Below, piece by piece: positions 34,099 to 44,775 of a stretch of DNA of 64,000 nt. Below the pieces are notes generated by a model. That model did no database searches. It was not told the DNA's origin and saw only the letters and a list, made by a program, of their open reading frames with translations. The DNA lies in the NCBI GenBank assembly GCA_022496805.1, contig CM040094.1, forward strand, positions 19,987,501 to 20,051,500, read 5' to 3'. The position numbers and the translations under genes are program-made. Numbering within the stretch: the stretch's first letter is position 1; each line of letters begins with the position of its first letter. This DNA comes from Pohlia nutans (Eukaryota > Streptophyta > Bryopsida > Bryales > Mniaceae).

Positions 34099-34740
34099 CT
34101 CCACAAACGCCATTCTATGCCAACTATGGATATCATCCAAAGTTTGACATGTTAAATCACTCAAAGAATGAGAATCCGACAGCTGTCAACTTTGCAACAA
34201 GATTATCAGAACTCCATGCGTTGATGAAGATTCATTTAGGAGAAGCCCAAGATCGCTACAAAGCCGCCGCAGATAAACTTAGAAAGGATTCACCGTCATT
34301 CCTAGTTGGCGACAAAGTATGGCTTATTCGGCGCTATATCAAAACTACAAGACCATGTGATAAGTTGGACTATTGTCAATTAGGACCATTCCCTATTCAG
34401 CAACAAGTCAAACTGGTGGCTTTTCGGTTGGACCTACCAGCATCTATAAAGGTACATCCTGTTTTTCATGTATTATTGTTAGAACCATACAAAGAGTCGA
34501 ATATACCAAGAAGAAAGCAATCACCACCGTTCAGCATTGAAGTTGATACCTACGAGGAATATAAAGTTGAAAAAGTACTTGATTCGCGGCGAAGACGAGG
34601 AAAATTAGAATATCTTATACACTGACGTGGTTACGACATCAGTGAACGGACGTGGGAACCAACAATAAATGTCGTTGGCGCGCCTCAAAAGGTACAGGAA
34701 TTTCATCGATGCTTTCCTGATAAGCCACGACCTATTCGAT
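34020..34740 (+). pseudogene. pol: Chromovirus integrase tail and chromodomain
   Basis: LPLAEFVYNNTVHA and GDKVWLIRRYI mark the integrase C-terminal region, and HPVFHVLLLEPY the linker. The chromodomain follows: YKVEKVLDSRRRRGKLEYLI, then a TGA at 34623-34625 in place of the conserved tryptophan, then RGYDISERTWEPTINVVG to a TGA at about 34740. Chromodomains steer integration to marked chromatin. Confidence 0.87.
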
Positions 34741-34776
34741 GATAATTTCAACAAGAAGCTCTTCCGTTGAGAGCTG

Positions 34777-34785
34777 TATATAAAG
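34777..34785 (+). promoter_or_regulatory. TATA-like box upstream of the 3' ORF
   Basis: TATATAAAG lies 76 bases before the ATG of the extra ORF at 34861. A pyrimidine-rich tract ending TTCTTCTCAG lies directly before that ATG and could instead be a splice acceptor. Confidence 0.4.
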
Positions 34786-34860
34786 AGGGGAGAGCAGTCA
34801 AAGAGCAACACAGCTTTCAAGCTCAGAAACATCTTCTCTTGTACTTCTTTTCTTCTCAGT

Positions 34861-35304
34861 ATGTCTAATTGGAAGGTATTTCAAGACTCTTTAGATTCTG
34901 AATCGCAACCGGAGTCTGAGCGTGAGCTATCTTTATCACAATTGCCGAACCAGCCTGCAGATCCTCTGCCACCACAAGAGCCTCGAAATGAAGCTGGACC
35001 TTCTCAACAATGAAGACGGCCTCGAGATGAAGAACCTCTTGAACCACGACAACGTCGAAAAATATCCAGTAGCAGATCGTTGGTGATTGTCATCGAAGTA
35101 GAGCCTGCTTTTGAAGGTCGCCCGGAAGCTATATTTGAAGGACTTTTTTGCAACGAAGATACAGAGGTCCAAGCATGGTCTCAAGTAGCGGGCGTCGGTC
35201 ACTATCGCTGGTTGCAAGGGCCCTTAAACCACTTGATTCGCGCTAGACAACTTGAGTATGTCGGAGAGACCATGAGACATATTTTTGATTTTCTTCGCCT
35301 CTGA
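34861..35304 (+). pseudogene. Extra 3' ORF of the chromovirus, one internal stop
   Basis: One frame of 148 codons, MSNWKVFQDSLDSESQPESE to IFDFLRL, is broken only by TGA at 35011-35013. The N-terminal half is acidic and Ser/Pro/Gln-rich. The C-terminal half looks globular (LVIVIEVEPAFEGRPEAIF, then WSQVAGVGHYRWLQGPLNHL). I do not recognise it. It lies after the chromodomain and before the polypurine tract, a position where most plant chromoviruses carry no gene. Similar late positions hold env-like or accessory ORFs in some LTR elements, but no signal peptide or membrane segment is seen here. Confidence 0.55.
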
Positions 35305-35344
35305 TCGAGAGTCCACAACAACACTCCTTGTGAAGACTCGTCGC

Positions 35345-35359
35345 TAGAGAGGGAGGTGA
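35345..35359 (+). other. Polypurine tract
   Basis: AGAGAGGGAGGTGA lies directly before the TGTCAC start of the 3' LTR, the position of the plus-strand primer. Confidence 0.75.
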
Positions 35360-35927
35360 TGTCACGGGCATAGAACCTTGAGATGGGTATTGCAGAGACT
35401 AGGCCTTAAAACTAGAGATATAATTATTGTGTCCAAAACTAGTTAGTGATGGGTATTGCCTTAATGATGGATATTGCCACAGTGATACAATTGTTGTGTG
35501 AAAACTAGTTTGTGATGGGTATTGCCACAGTGATACAACTATTGTGTGAAAACTAGTTCGTGATGTGTATTACCACCGACATAGAACCTTCTAGAATACT
35601 TCTAGAAGTTCTATAGTTCCTTAGACTTTTAGGACCTTCTAGATACTTCCTAGGGACTCTCATAATCTTTAGGAAGCCCCTTCAGAAGCTTCCTTAGTAC
35701 TAATATATCTAGGGGACGAGATGAGGGACTCTTCACTCTCGTCAACACAAGTAAGGAGCAACCTTGAGTATTGCCTTGTCTTGAATCTTGATCAATTATC
35801 GATTTAGTTCAATATACTTTCTTGAGAACCACTCTTGTGTACTATTGCACTTCTTGTTCTTGGGTCCTTGTTCATGCTCTTGTTCTTGTTCTCTTGTTCT
35901 TGTTCTTGAGTTCTTGTGTCCCTGACA
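35360..35927 (+). repeat. 3' LTR
   Basis: TGTCACGG to CCCTGACA, matching 27388-27959 with scattered substitutions. A run of TCTTGTTCTTGTTC-type repeats lies near its end. TTGTT follows as the right target duplication. Confidence 0.92.
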
Positions 35928-37240
35928 TTGTTCATCACCAATTTGGCTTTGCCACCGAGGCATGGATCTGATCTATGTGTAGGTTATTAGGTTTCTTCTC
36001 ACAATCACTTTCTAGGAGAAGCATCTGCTTTTTCTTTCTTTCTTGTGTGGTACCATTTGCAATTGCTTTTGCTCGACGGTGGAATTACTCCTACTGGTGT
36101 ATTAATTCACTGCTTTGTTTTCAGGTTTTCTTGGAGCCTACAGCAAAACAGCAGCTGCCAAGGCTTACCCTAGAATGTGAGGCTGTTCTTTGTGAACAAT
36201 TTGAAACTGCTTTTCAGGTATAGGTTACCTTCAGACTTGCTTCTTCAGTGTTGGAACAAATTGTTAGAGTTTTAGATTTTCCTGCCTTACTTTTACAGCC
36301 CCGTGTTTGGGATGTTGGAATTATGGCTTTTTTCTGGATAGTTGTAGATGACTACGTTTGCATGTATCATCTCTAGAACTTACAGCATAACGCTTATCAG
36401 TGATCTCGGTTCAGATCATAGACTTCTGTTGCTTAGGTGTAATGGTGAAGCAAATCATTGGCACATTTTGTAGTCAGCAAAGTACCTTGATAATTCAGTC
36501 TTTGTCACTGATTTTTGAAATCTTGGACTCCAGGCTGTAGAGCTTTGGTTGGTTGACAAAGGAGTGTTACTAATAGAGAATTCTCTGGGTGGAAGCATAC
36601 ACCGCAACTATGACCTTGTATTACTTTTCAGTTTGTGTTAATATAGCGTGCTGAATATTTGACTACTTTGGTCAATTATTAAAAAATAGCCTACCTGAAA
36701 ATTGTGCATATTACAAAATTATTTAATTATACGGTGCAGAAAAATGGCAAAATTGAAATTAGTACCTCCCGCTAGAAAAATACCCCATTATCTCAGGTGC
36801 TACAAAATTTTTACAAGGAGTGGATCCCCGAGTTTAGATGTTGTTACGTAGGGTCTGAAGCTCAGCAAACTCAGCTGGGTTTTTCATAATTCTAGCTGCA
36901 CTTCTTGCCTTCCGATGGTGATATCTGTCGTCTAGTTCTTTAGATGCAATATTTTCACCCACATCGCCTATGTGTTTCATGTTCTTCGAAGAAACACATT
37001 CAGTGCTTCAGTGATTGTTGTATATGCAGTTTACTATGTAGCGTTGAATGAGAGTTGGGGTCTTTTCATCAAGTTCTTAGGGTGTACGCATCTCCTTTGG
37101 TGTTGCCCATTTCCTCTTGGGACTACAAGATCGAATTAAAGGTTCAGAATTAGGCCTCACATCGGTCACTTTGTGGTCATTGTGTAGACTATTGATTCAG
37201 ATGCTTTTCTTTCCACAGGGTTCAGAGGAGCACTCTATGG
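35928..37240. other. Intron-like or unassigned sequence
   Basis: T-rich, intron-like DNA with one convincing exon (36125-36217, listed separately). Nothing else could be assigned. Confidence 0.4.
36125..36217 (+). CDS. Isolated internal exon of an unidentified gene
   Basis: A strong acceptor (CTGCTTTGTTTTCAG) and a donor (TTTCAG then GTATAG) bracket 93 bases that read in phase 0 as VFLEPTAKQQLPRLTLECEA, then VLCEQFETAFQ. The composition is protein-like, but I cannot name the family. Companion exons were not found. The chromovirus lies 200 bp upstream, so the insertion may have separated this exon from its gene. Confidence 0.45.
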
Positions 37241-37320
37241 TGCGAGACAACGAGGGCTTTGATGCTTTAAGGTTTGATGCTTTAAGGTTTAGGGTTTACG
37301 GTTTAGGGTTGAGGAGAAGG
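37241..37320 (+). promoter_or_regulatory. Telobox-bearing leader or promoter of the PPR gene
   Basis: GGTTTAGGGTTTACGG and TTTAGGGTTG carry the AAACCCTAA-type telobox in reverse. Teloboxes are common near transcription starts of plant genes for organelle and translation functions. The GATGCTTTAAGGTTT unit is duplicated. Confidence 0.4.
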
Positions 37321-37867
37321 TGTGGATTGGAATTTGTAGACATGGCAACGAATGGCTTTGCTTGGTGGGGAGTTTCTGGTGTTTTTAGGGTTCATAATGA
37401 GACGTAATCTAGTCGAGAGTGTCAGTTTCGTGTGGCAGTGAACTTTGCGCTTCTTGCAAGTGGTGTAAGCGGTCATGAATGTGTAGAGAGATAGGGTTGT
37501 TTTTGTCGAGTTTGCTGGTGACGTTGCTGATTCATTTCTCTTGACTTGCGTTTCCGATGACCAGATTCACGCCCTAAAGCTACAGTGTCGGTATTTTTGA
37601 ATTGCTGGTAAGAGCTGAATGGTGTTTTGGATCATACCCTGTTGCAGGTTTGTCAGTGGCGTTTGCAAGTAATCACCAAACGGATTTTGAATGGACTGGT
37701 TGTTTCTGTAGAAGGCAACTCAGAGTAGTACAGCTGGTTTATGTTGTCTTTAGCTAATTATCGAATTGGTGATTGTGTTCTTTTTGCAGTACGCTCTTCG
37801 GGTAGAACGTCGATGCCCAATGTAGTGGATTCTCACGCTTGACGATTTGTTTCTTCAGAAAAACGAA

Positions 37868-40800
37868 ATGCATTCAGTTGTGGTTTCAGACTGGCGGGCA
37901 GCGTCGGCGCTTGATGCCATCACCGCGAGCACCTCGTATTCTACAAAATATTTGGGGCCTCCTTCTATCTCAACTCGTCAGCAAAGACATGCAGCCAAAG
38001 CTTGTGGACGTTCTTTTCGAATAAGAGGCGCCTGTGGAAACTGGCAACGGATCAACCTTGTGCAAAAAGCTGTTCCACAACTCCAGGTTTGGCCTCTTTC
38101 CGGTCGCGCCTTCAGGTTGAAAGTTGAAGACTCTTTCAATATTGATAGGAAGGTGTGCTTGAGCTCTGCTACTAGTGTGCTTTTTGACGCTCTGTTGGGC
38201 TTTATGTGAGCAGGATGTGTGTGCGAACACATTGTTGAAGTCTCCATGGCCTGTCTCCATGGCCTGTCTACCCTTTGTTATCAGTGCTCTTGTGGTTTCA
38301 TGGAGGACGGTGTGGACAAAATAGGTGTTTATTGACACCGTCGGTTTGGAGAAGATCATCCGCGAGTGCCGAAGCTCCAGGTGTGTGACAGGTCTCGTGG
38401 AATGAGGTGGATGGGATTTGTCTTCCCTGGAGAGAATGTGACTGACATGAAGTGTGTTGCACTTGCCTCAGACAGAGCTGAGCGGACTGAAGAGCTTTGG
38501 GAAGAGTACTTTGCGGATCCTTCCCAGTGGTGGGACAACAGAGTTGACAAGGTATCCCAGGACTGCCAGTGGGTTGATGCTAGGAAGTGGATGTAAGCCT
38601 TGGATCAGACACGTGAGGTGGATATTTCTTAGTTGTACAAAGGATGTGGCATTAGGCAAGCATAAGTATTGTGATTTGTGTACTTTGGAGTCGAGTCTGA
38701 TCATTGTAGTGTTGAAAAAAATGTTATCCTTAATTGTTGAGTGTTGGGTGCAGATTAACTGGGCTTAAATATGCGTCACATGTTGCATATTTGAGGGTGG
38801 GTTGTGGTGCCTACAGAGGAACCCCAGATCACCTGACTTCAAACATAAAGTGAAAAGAGAAGCGCTGTGGCTCGATGGTTGGAAAACTCCAACTTGGGTG
38901 AAGGCAAGCCTCAGATTGGTCACTCAGGGCACATCACATTCTCATGCTATTGGTAGTAAGCTTATTTGGAGCACAAGTACCATGAGCGAAGCGCTTGCTG
39001 TTATGGAGAATCTACTCCAACAAGGCATCACTATAGACTCGTACATGTTTGTGGAAGTTTTGAAGCGGTGCTTGAAGCAGAAAGACCTTATGGCGGCCAA
39101 GCAGGCTCATGACTGCATCATCAAGAGTGGAATGGAGCAAAATGTACATGTAGCGAACAACCTTTTGAGTGTACATCAGATGTGGGAGGCTGCAGGATGC
39201 ACGCCAAGTGTTTGATAAACTTCTGAACAAGAATGTTTATAGTTGGACCATCATGATTGGAGGTTATGCTCAGCACAATTGTGCTAAAGATGCACTAGAA
39301 GTTTTCAATCAAATGTGCCAAGAAGGTGTGCAGCCAAATGAAGTTACTTACTTGAGCATTCTGAAGGCATTTGCCAGTCCAGCAGCTTTGAAATGGGGCA
39401 AAGAGCTTCATGCGCTCATTAGACACGATGGCCTTGAATCAGATGTTCGTGTAGGGAATGCACTTGTTCACATGTATGCAAAGAGTGGCAGTATCGATGA
39501 TGCGTGATTGGTATTTGACAGAATGGTGACTCGCAACGTCATCACCTGGAACGCAATGATTGGTGGACTTGCAGACCATGGACTCGGGCGTGAGGCATAT
39601 GAATGTTTCCTTCAATTGCGAAGAGAGGGCTGTGTACCAAACGCAATCACATATGTGAGCATTTTGAATGCATCTGCAAGTGCGGGTGCTTTGGAGTGGG
39701 TGAAGGATGTGCACAGCCATATCCTGGCAGATGGATTGGAGTCTGATTTGCGTGTCGCTAATGCGATTATTCACATGTATGCAAAGAGTGGCAGCATGGA
39801 TGATGCCCTACGAGTTTTTGACAGAATGGAGGAACGTAATGTCATCACATGGAGCGTGATGATTGGTGCACTTGCAGGCCATGGACGTGGGCATGAAGCA
39901 TATGAATGTTTCCTTCAAATGCGAAGGGAGGGCTGTGTACCAGATGCAATTACGTATGTGAGTATTTTGAATGCATGTGCAAGTGTGGGTGCTTTAGAGT
40001 GGGTGAAGGACCTGCACAGCCATATCCAAGCAGATGGATTGGAGTCAGATTTGCGTGTGGCTAGTGCGCTTGTTCACATGTATGCAAAGAGTGGCAGCAT
40101 TGATGCTGCCCTTCGAGTCTGACAGAATGGAGGAACGTGATGTGGTGACATGGAGCGTGATGATTGGTGGACTTGCAGACCATGGACGTGGACACGAAGC
40201 CCTGGAAGTCTTTAGAAGACTGATTGCTGATGGTGTGAAACCTGACGATTACTCATTTGTGGCAGTGTTGTCGGCCTGTAGTCATGCAGGCCTTGTTGAT
40301 GAAGGCCGTCGGCTCCTTCGGGTTATGATACAGGATTATGGCATGGAGCCTACTGTGTTTCATTATGGTTGCATGGTGGATCTTCTTGGGCGGGCAGGAA
40401 ACTTAGAGGAAGCAAAGCTCTTTATTGATAACATGCCAGTTGAAGCAGGTGCAGCTACTTGGGGAGCTTTGCTTGGTGCTTGTAGAAGTCATGGTGATGT
40501 GGAGTTGGGCGAACTTGCTGCTAAAGAGGTTCTTAAGTTGGAACCGGAGGGTGCCGGTCCATACGTGCTCCTCTCCAACATCTATGCTGCCGCTGGCCAG
40601 TGGGATCAGGTGTCATCAATACGGTGTATGATGCAGGAAAGAGGTATTCGCAAGGAGCCAGGGATTAGCTGGATTGAGATTAATAACAAGATTCATCGCT
40701 TTGTTGTAGGAGATACCTCTCACCCAGAAGCAAAGCAGATCTATGCTGTGCTGGATAACTTGACCAAAAAGTTAAGGGCTGAAGGTTACATTCCTGATAC

Positions 40801-41062
40801 TCGGCTTGTATTGCGCAATATTGAGGAGGACAAAGAACTTGCTCTTTGCTCTCACAGTGAAAAGCTAGCTATTGCTTATGGAATGATGCCCACCCCTCGC
40901 GGAAAGCCAATTCGTGTATACAAGAATCTTCGGGTGTGTTCAGATTGCCATACAGCAACCAAGTTCATCTCTAAGATGACTGGACAGGAGATTGTGGCTA
41001 GGGATGCCAATCGCTTTCACCACTTCAAAGATGGCGTCTGCTCTTGTGCTGATTATTGGTAA
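37868..41062 (+). pseudogene. PDF-motif + PPR + DYW protein gene, disabled
   Basis: Exons 37868-38086, 38381-38551 and 38817-41062 join in phase 0. Exon 1 (MHSVVVSDWRAASALDAITA) is a plausible organelle-targeting start. Exons 2-3 together spell a PDF motif as in OSB organellar ssDNA-binding proteins: ELWEEYFADPSQWWDNRVDK, then RNPRSPDFKHKVKREALWLD. Then come PPR repeats (MIGGYAQHNCAKDALEVFN, HMYAKSGSIDDA), the E region (GMEPTVFHYGCMVDLLGRAG) and a complete DYW cytidine-deaminase domain with HSEKLAIAYG, CSDCHTATKFIS and final CSCADYW. Lesions: a 2-base loss near 39170, a TGA at about 39505 (in DDA*LVFDRM, where CGA is expected), and another 2-base loss near 40122. Two adjacent repeat blocks (about 39525-39825 and 39826-40125) are highly similar. 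An intact relative would edit C to U in organelle RNA. Confidence 0.85.
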
Positions 41063-41423
41063 CGGTGTTTTTTCATCGATAATCTTGTGATATCTTATAT
41101 CCAAAATGTGGATGAAAGTTGAAATATGGAGCTCCACTATAACATTTTATATTGCCACTTTTGCACTTCATGAAAAATGAAAAAAAATGATCTGTTGGAG
41201 ACCCTACAATACAATTCAAAAATTAGTAGAATTATCCCATAGTGGCTTGCCGTGGCCTTTGATGTTGATATAAATCTTAAACAACACATAAAACGACCAC
41301 AAATGAACTGCCCAATAATACAAAAACATGAGCCGTTTATTAAATATTGTATACCATATATACAGAAAACATAAAAACTTGCAAACAAAACCAAAACAAA
41401 TCCAAAACACAATGCTACTCTAA
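41063..41423. other. Spacer between two convergent 3' ends
   Basis: AT-rich DNA with no gene recognised. Confidence 0.5.
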
Positions 41424-43029
41424 TTAGTGCTCGTCATCAAGAGCTGCCTCTGCCTCTTTATTTAGATCCAAAGGACCTACGTCTCCAACAAGTGTAATAC
41501 AAGAGATCTCCCGGTGGAATTTGCGAATGTCTTGTTTGACAACTTTGATCTTCGCCCAAAGCGTTCTCCAATCTCTGTCACGTAGAGTTTCATCTTCCAA
41601 TGCACATTTCATCTACACATAACATGTTTTATATTAGTATTGCATGCATAAAGAATAATGTATGCCACAATTGAAAATAAAATCAAATAAGGTTTTGTAA
41701 ATAACTTACCACATGCATAAACCAAGCCAGTTGACTTGGCAACAACTCTAGTTCGTGTGTAAACGAGTAGTGCGATCCACATTTCACCTTTAGGATTGCT
41801 CCATATACAGCGTCTGATCCACAAGGATCTGAACCTTTGCATCGCCAATTTTCCTCTGCACAGACATTTAAAATGAACCCAATTGAATTAATTTTCCCAT
41901 TACAAGTAGAACAGAAAAACAATAAAATAAATTGAAATATGATTGAAGATAAATTAAAACAAAAGAAATTAATGATTTACATTGACATACCATGAATCCA
42001 CTCTTTTTTCTTTGCCCTCCATGCCGCCAACTCCCTTTCATATGCCTCGTCATCTTCATCAACATGTTTGGGCTGTGAATAGTTTCCCACTCCCAATAGT
42101 CTCAAAAACTCTTCATGCAGCAGACGCGTATATTGACTTCGCCTCTAAATAAAATATCTGACAATATGATATTTCAAACCATGCATTCACCTCAATCTCT
42201 TTGGCTAAGCCGCATCCAACTCTTTGCGGTGTAATGGACTGTCGTTGACGTAAAAAGCCGCTAAAATTTCCTCCTTCACGACCCTTTGCATTGGCCTCAT
42301 GCTGCATTTCGATGGAATAGTACCCAACAGAAATTTTGGGAAATATGCATTTGGGTTGAATGTACTCCCATTGGGTACATTCAACCATCGACATTTGGGC
42401 TTCACTTTATTTGGCCAAAGACGTAGACAATTCCATAATCGTCTTTTGAGCCTCCCGATAATCTCTTTGCAAGCGAAGGAACAACATTTGCTCGTTTGCA
42501 TTGAGGGGCTCTGTCACAATTAAGTTATTGGTATTTGAGAGTTTTGTTTAAATGTAGAAGAATTGTTTTAAAAAGAACGTCTTGAAAACTTTAAAATAAA
42601 ATAACTTTGAGACTTAGTCAGATTTTTACCTTGGTTTGGCGGTACGTTAGGTTGTTGCCCTTACAAAATGGTTGGTCCGCTTGATGTAGATGGCCATTGT
42701 GAATATTGCCTTTCGATAGTAGGGTCAAGTGAAAAATGTGACAAAGGAATTACAGACATAAAATACCTTCAAAATAATTTAAAAATAAACAGCTTTCAGA
42801 AATAATTTTTACCTTGATGAGGTTGTTGTCCTTGGAAAGATAGCCTTTGGGTAGCAGGCTCAACTGAAAAACGTGAAGTCAAAATCGGGGACCTTGCCCG
42901 ACTGTCGGGTTCATAGAAATGTCTACCACTACCACTACCTAAAGGGATTCTCGGAGCTCTCGTAGTGGGAGGGGGAGAAATAGACCTTTCTCGCGCTGGG
43001 GGTGAATCTACCCTTTGAGAGTCTTCCAT
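41424..43029 (-). pseudogene. Unrecognised five-exon gene with one internal stop
   Basis: Exons 43029-42813, 42510-42191, 42144-41991, 41855-41710 and 41612-41424 keep consistent phases at GT-AG sites. The start is a Ser/Pro/Arg-rich N-terminus (MEDSQRVDSPPARERSISPP). Exon 2 opens with a coiled-coil-like stretch (NEQMLFLRLQRDYREAQKTI), then a TAA stops the frame after STSLAK. Downstream exons read YTRLLHEEFLRLLGVGNYSQ, AYERELAAWRAKKKEWI, ENWRCKGSDPCGSDAVYGAI and LRDRDWRTLWAKIKVVKQDI. The family is unknown; the full frame would encode about 340 aa. It could be a decayed host gene, a transposon-associated gene, or a gene whose true product ends at the TAA. An exon-1-like segment at about 42631-42737 seems to be a duplicated, now unusable exon. 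Confidence 0.5.
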
Positions 43030-44775
43030 TTGGAGGCGGAGTACAGAAGGTTATTGGAGAGAAGGGAGAGCATCGGAGGTCGACTTCGGAGCAGGCTGCG
43101 TTGTTGTTTTGCAGGCTGTGCGCCGCTTCTGGAGAGTTGGTTGTAGAAATGACCGCTTTGGAGTGGTGCCGTTATGGAGTGCTTCCAATTATGGCGTTGC
43201 ACGTAACAAGCTATTGTTGTCTCTTGACAAATCTTTCCTGGTGCGTGAAACAATGCGGTGGCCTCACCGCTCTATCTGTTTGCTAAGTTCCTTTCCTGAC
43301 GACATCCTATTCAACCGCCCTCCTTAGTCGGAAGGTCTATTTTTTCCCCAGTAATTTTTCCCCTACTTTCCGAGTATTCGTGTTTCAGCGTCAAAACATG
43401 TGTAGCGGGATTGCTGAGCATGCGGCGCACGAAGAGCCAGCCAGGCAGGAACACAAGCGAAGGAGAGAGAGAGAAGAGGCTCTTGAAGAGAACAGTGAAC
43501 CTGTTTCATCTTACGTCTCGTAACACTCTCCTTTCAAGCCAATTCCGTAAAATATTGTACTTCTTTTGAACGTCTAGTAACTTCATCCTACGTCTAGTAA
43601 CTTGAAACAATACTCATACAAATAGCCTGAAACAATGCTACAAATGTGAACAACAATTACTATTATGTTGCAGTACAACACATTCATGCAATACCGTCAC
43701 AATAGGATTGCAACAGTATTGCTAAGTTAATACTATTAAAACAATACTGCAAGAGTACTGAGAGGAGTACTGCCACAGTATTAACGTAGGAATACCATAA
43801 ACCGTGAAGGTCCAAAAGTTGTGCAGTAGATTGACATTGAAACAGTTAAGACTGTGACCATAAACTGCTTTTTAGGAGATTGGTGTTGACCAATTGGCTT
43901 CTTGTATTTTCTTTATTTTGGGTAGAATGGTCGAACAGCCCATATATTGACTTTGGCTTAGTGCTAGTATCGGTTTAAGATGAGCCTATGTAACCACAAA
44001 GGGGTTTGAAATACTTCACTTAAAAAAATTGTAGAATAATATCTATATGGGATAAAAATATGAAATCACCTTGCCCCTTTGTGATTTCTTCTCTTCTGTA
44101 TAGAAAAATTGAGTCTTAAGATAAAATTTTGTTTCTCATATCCAAATCTCCTTATTTTCACGGTTTCTGGTATTTCTATGCCATACTGTCAACACATTGC
44201 GGCAGTACTGCAACAGTACAATCTCATATGGCGAGCAGTTTCCTGATGGGTGCCGTGACAGTTTCCTACTTTCATCCTACTTCGTTACGGACAACTTCCA
44301 AAACTCCCATTCCAGAATCGGTTCACGGTGTGCACACGAAGTCATACCCCAGTAGGATATACGCAGAAAGAAACAATGAGATCTTGACAGACAGTCACCA
44401 CTCACTGTGAGATCTTGACAGACCGCACTACACATTCTTGAATGTGAGCAAGAAATTATTTTACAATTGAATTCCAGTTAGCACTGTTTGAATGATTGTC
44501 AGATAGAAGCATTTGCATCTTTGCAACATCCACTAGTGGACCTCACAAGAGTAAGGCATAAAGCTGCTACAGAATGTGGAACTATAGCAGCTGAACAACC
44601 ACGATGGCGTGCCGATGACAGGAGGAATAGGGAATTCCGGTGGATGAAACAAGGAGCCAGCAGCAAGCTTGGTAGAATACAAAGTTAGACGGCAACTTAA
44701 TCAATTAAATACACTATCTAGAACCTTCAAAGAAAAGGGTCATATGTGCAGATAGTAACAACTGCGTCTTATATC
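43030..44775. other. Intergenic region with CAGTACTG-type motif cluster
   Basis: 43030-43330 is GC-richer and probably holds the promoter of the minus-strand gene. From 43590 to 43850 and again at 44190-44225, short motifs such as CAATACT, CAGTATTG and AGTACTGC recur in both orientations. No coding sequence is convincing. Confidence 0.4.

Larger units (their letters stand above)
27388..35927 (+). mobile_element. Degenerate Ty3/gypsy chromovirus (8.5 kb)
   Basis: Two near-identical LTRs (27388-27959, 35360-35927) start TGTCACGG; the right one ends CCCTGACA and the left one ends CCCTAATA. Flanking pentamers TTGTC and TTGTT agree at four of five bases. The domain order (gag with zinc knuckle, protease, RT, RNase H, integrase, chromodomain) is that of a chromovirus. 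Stops, frameshifts and a nested CACTA insertion disable it. The LTRs differ by scattered substitutions and by one extra internal repeat unit, so the insertion is not recent. Confidence 0.93.

Noticed and set aside
39500..39510. TGA repaired by U-to-C RNA editing (CGA restored)
   Set aside because: Reverse editing is known in organelle RNAs of some seed-free plants, but this is a nuclear gene that also has two frameshifts, so pseudogenisation is simpler.
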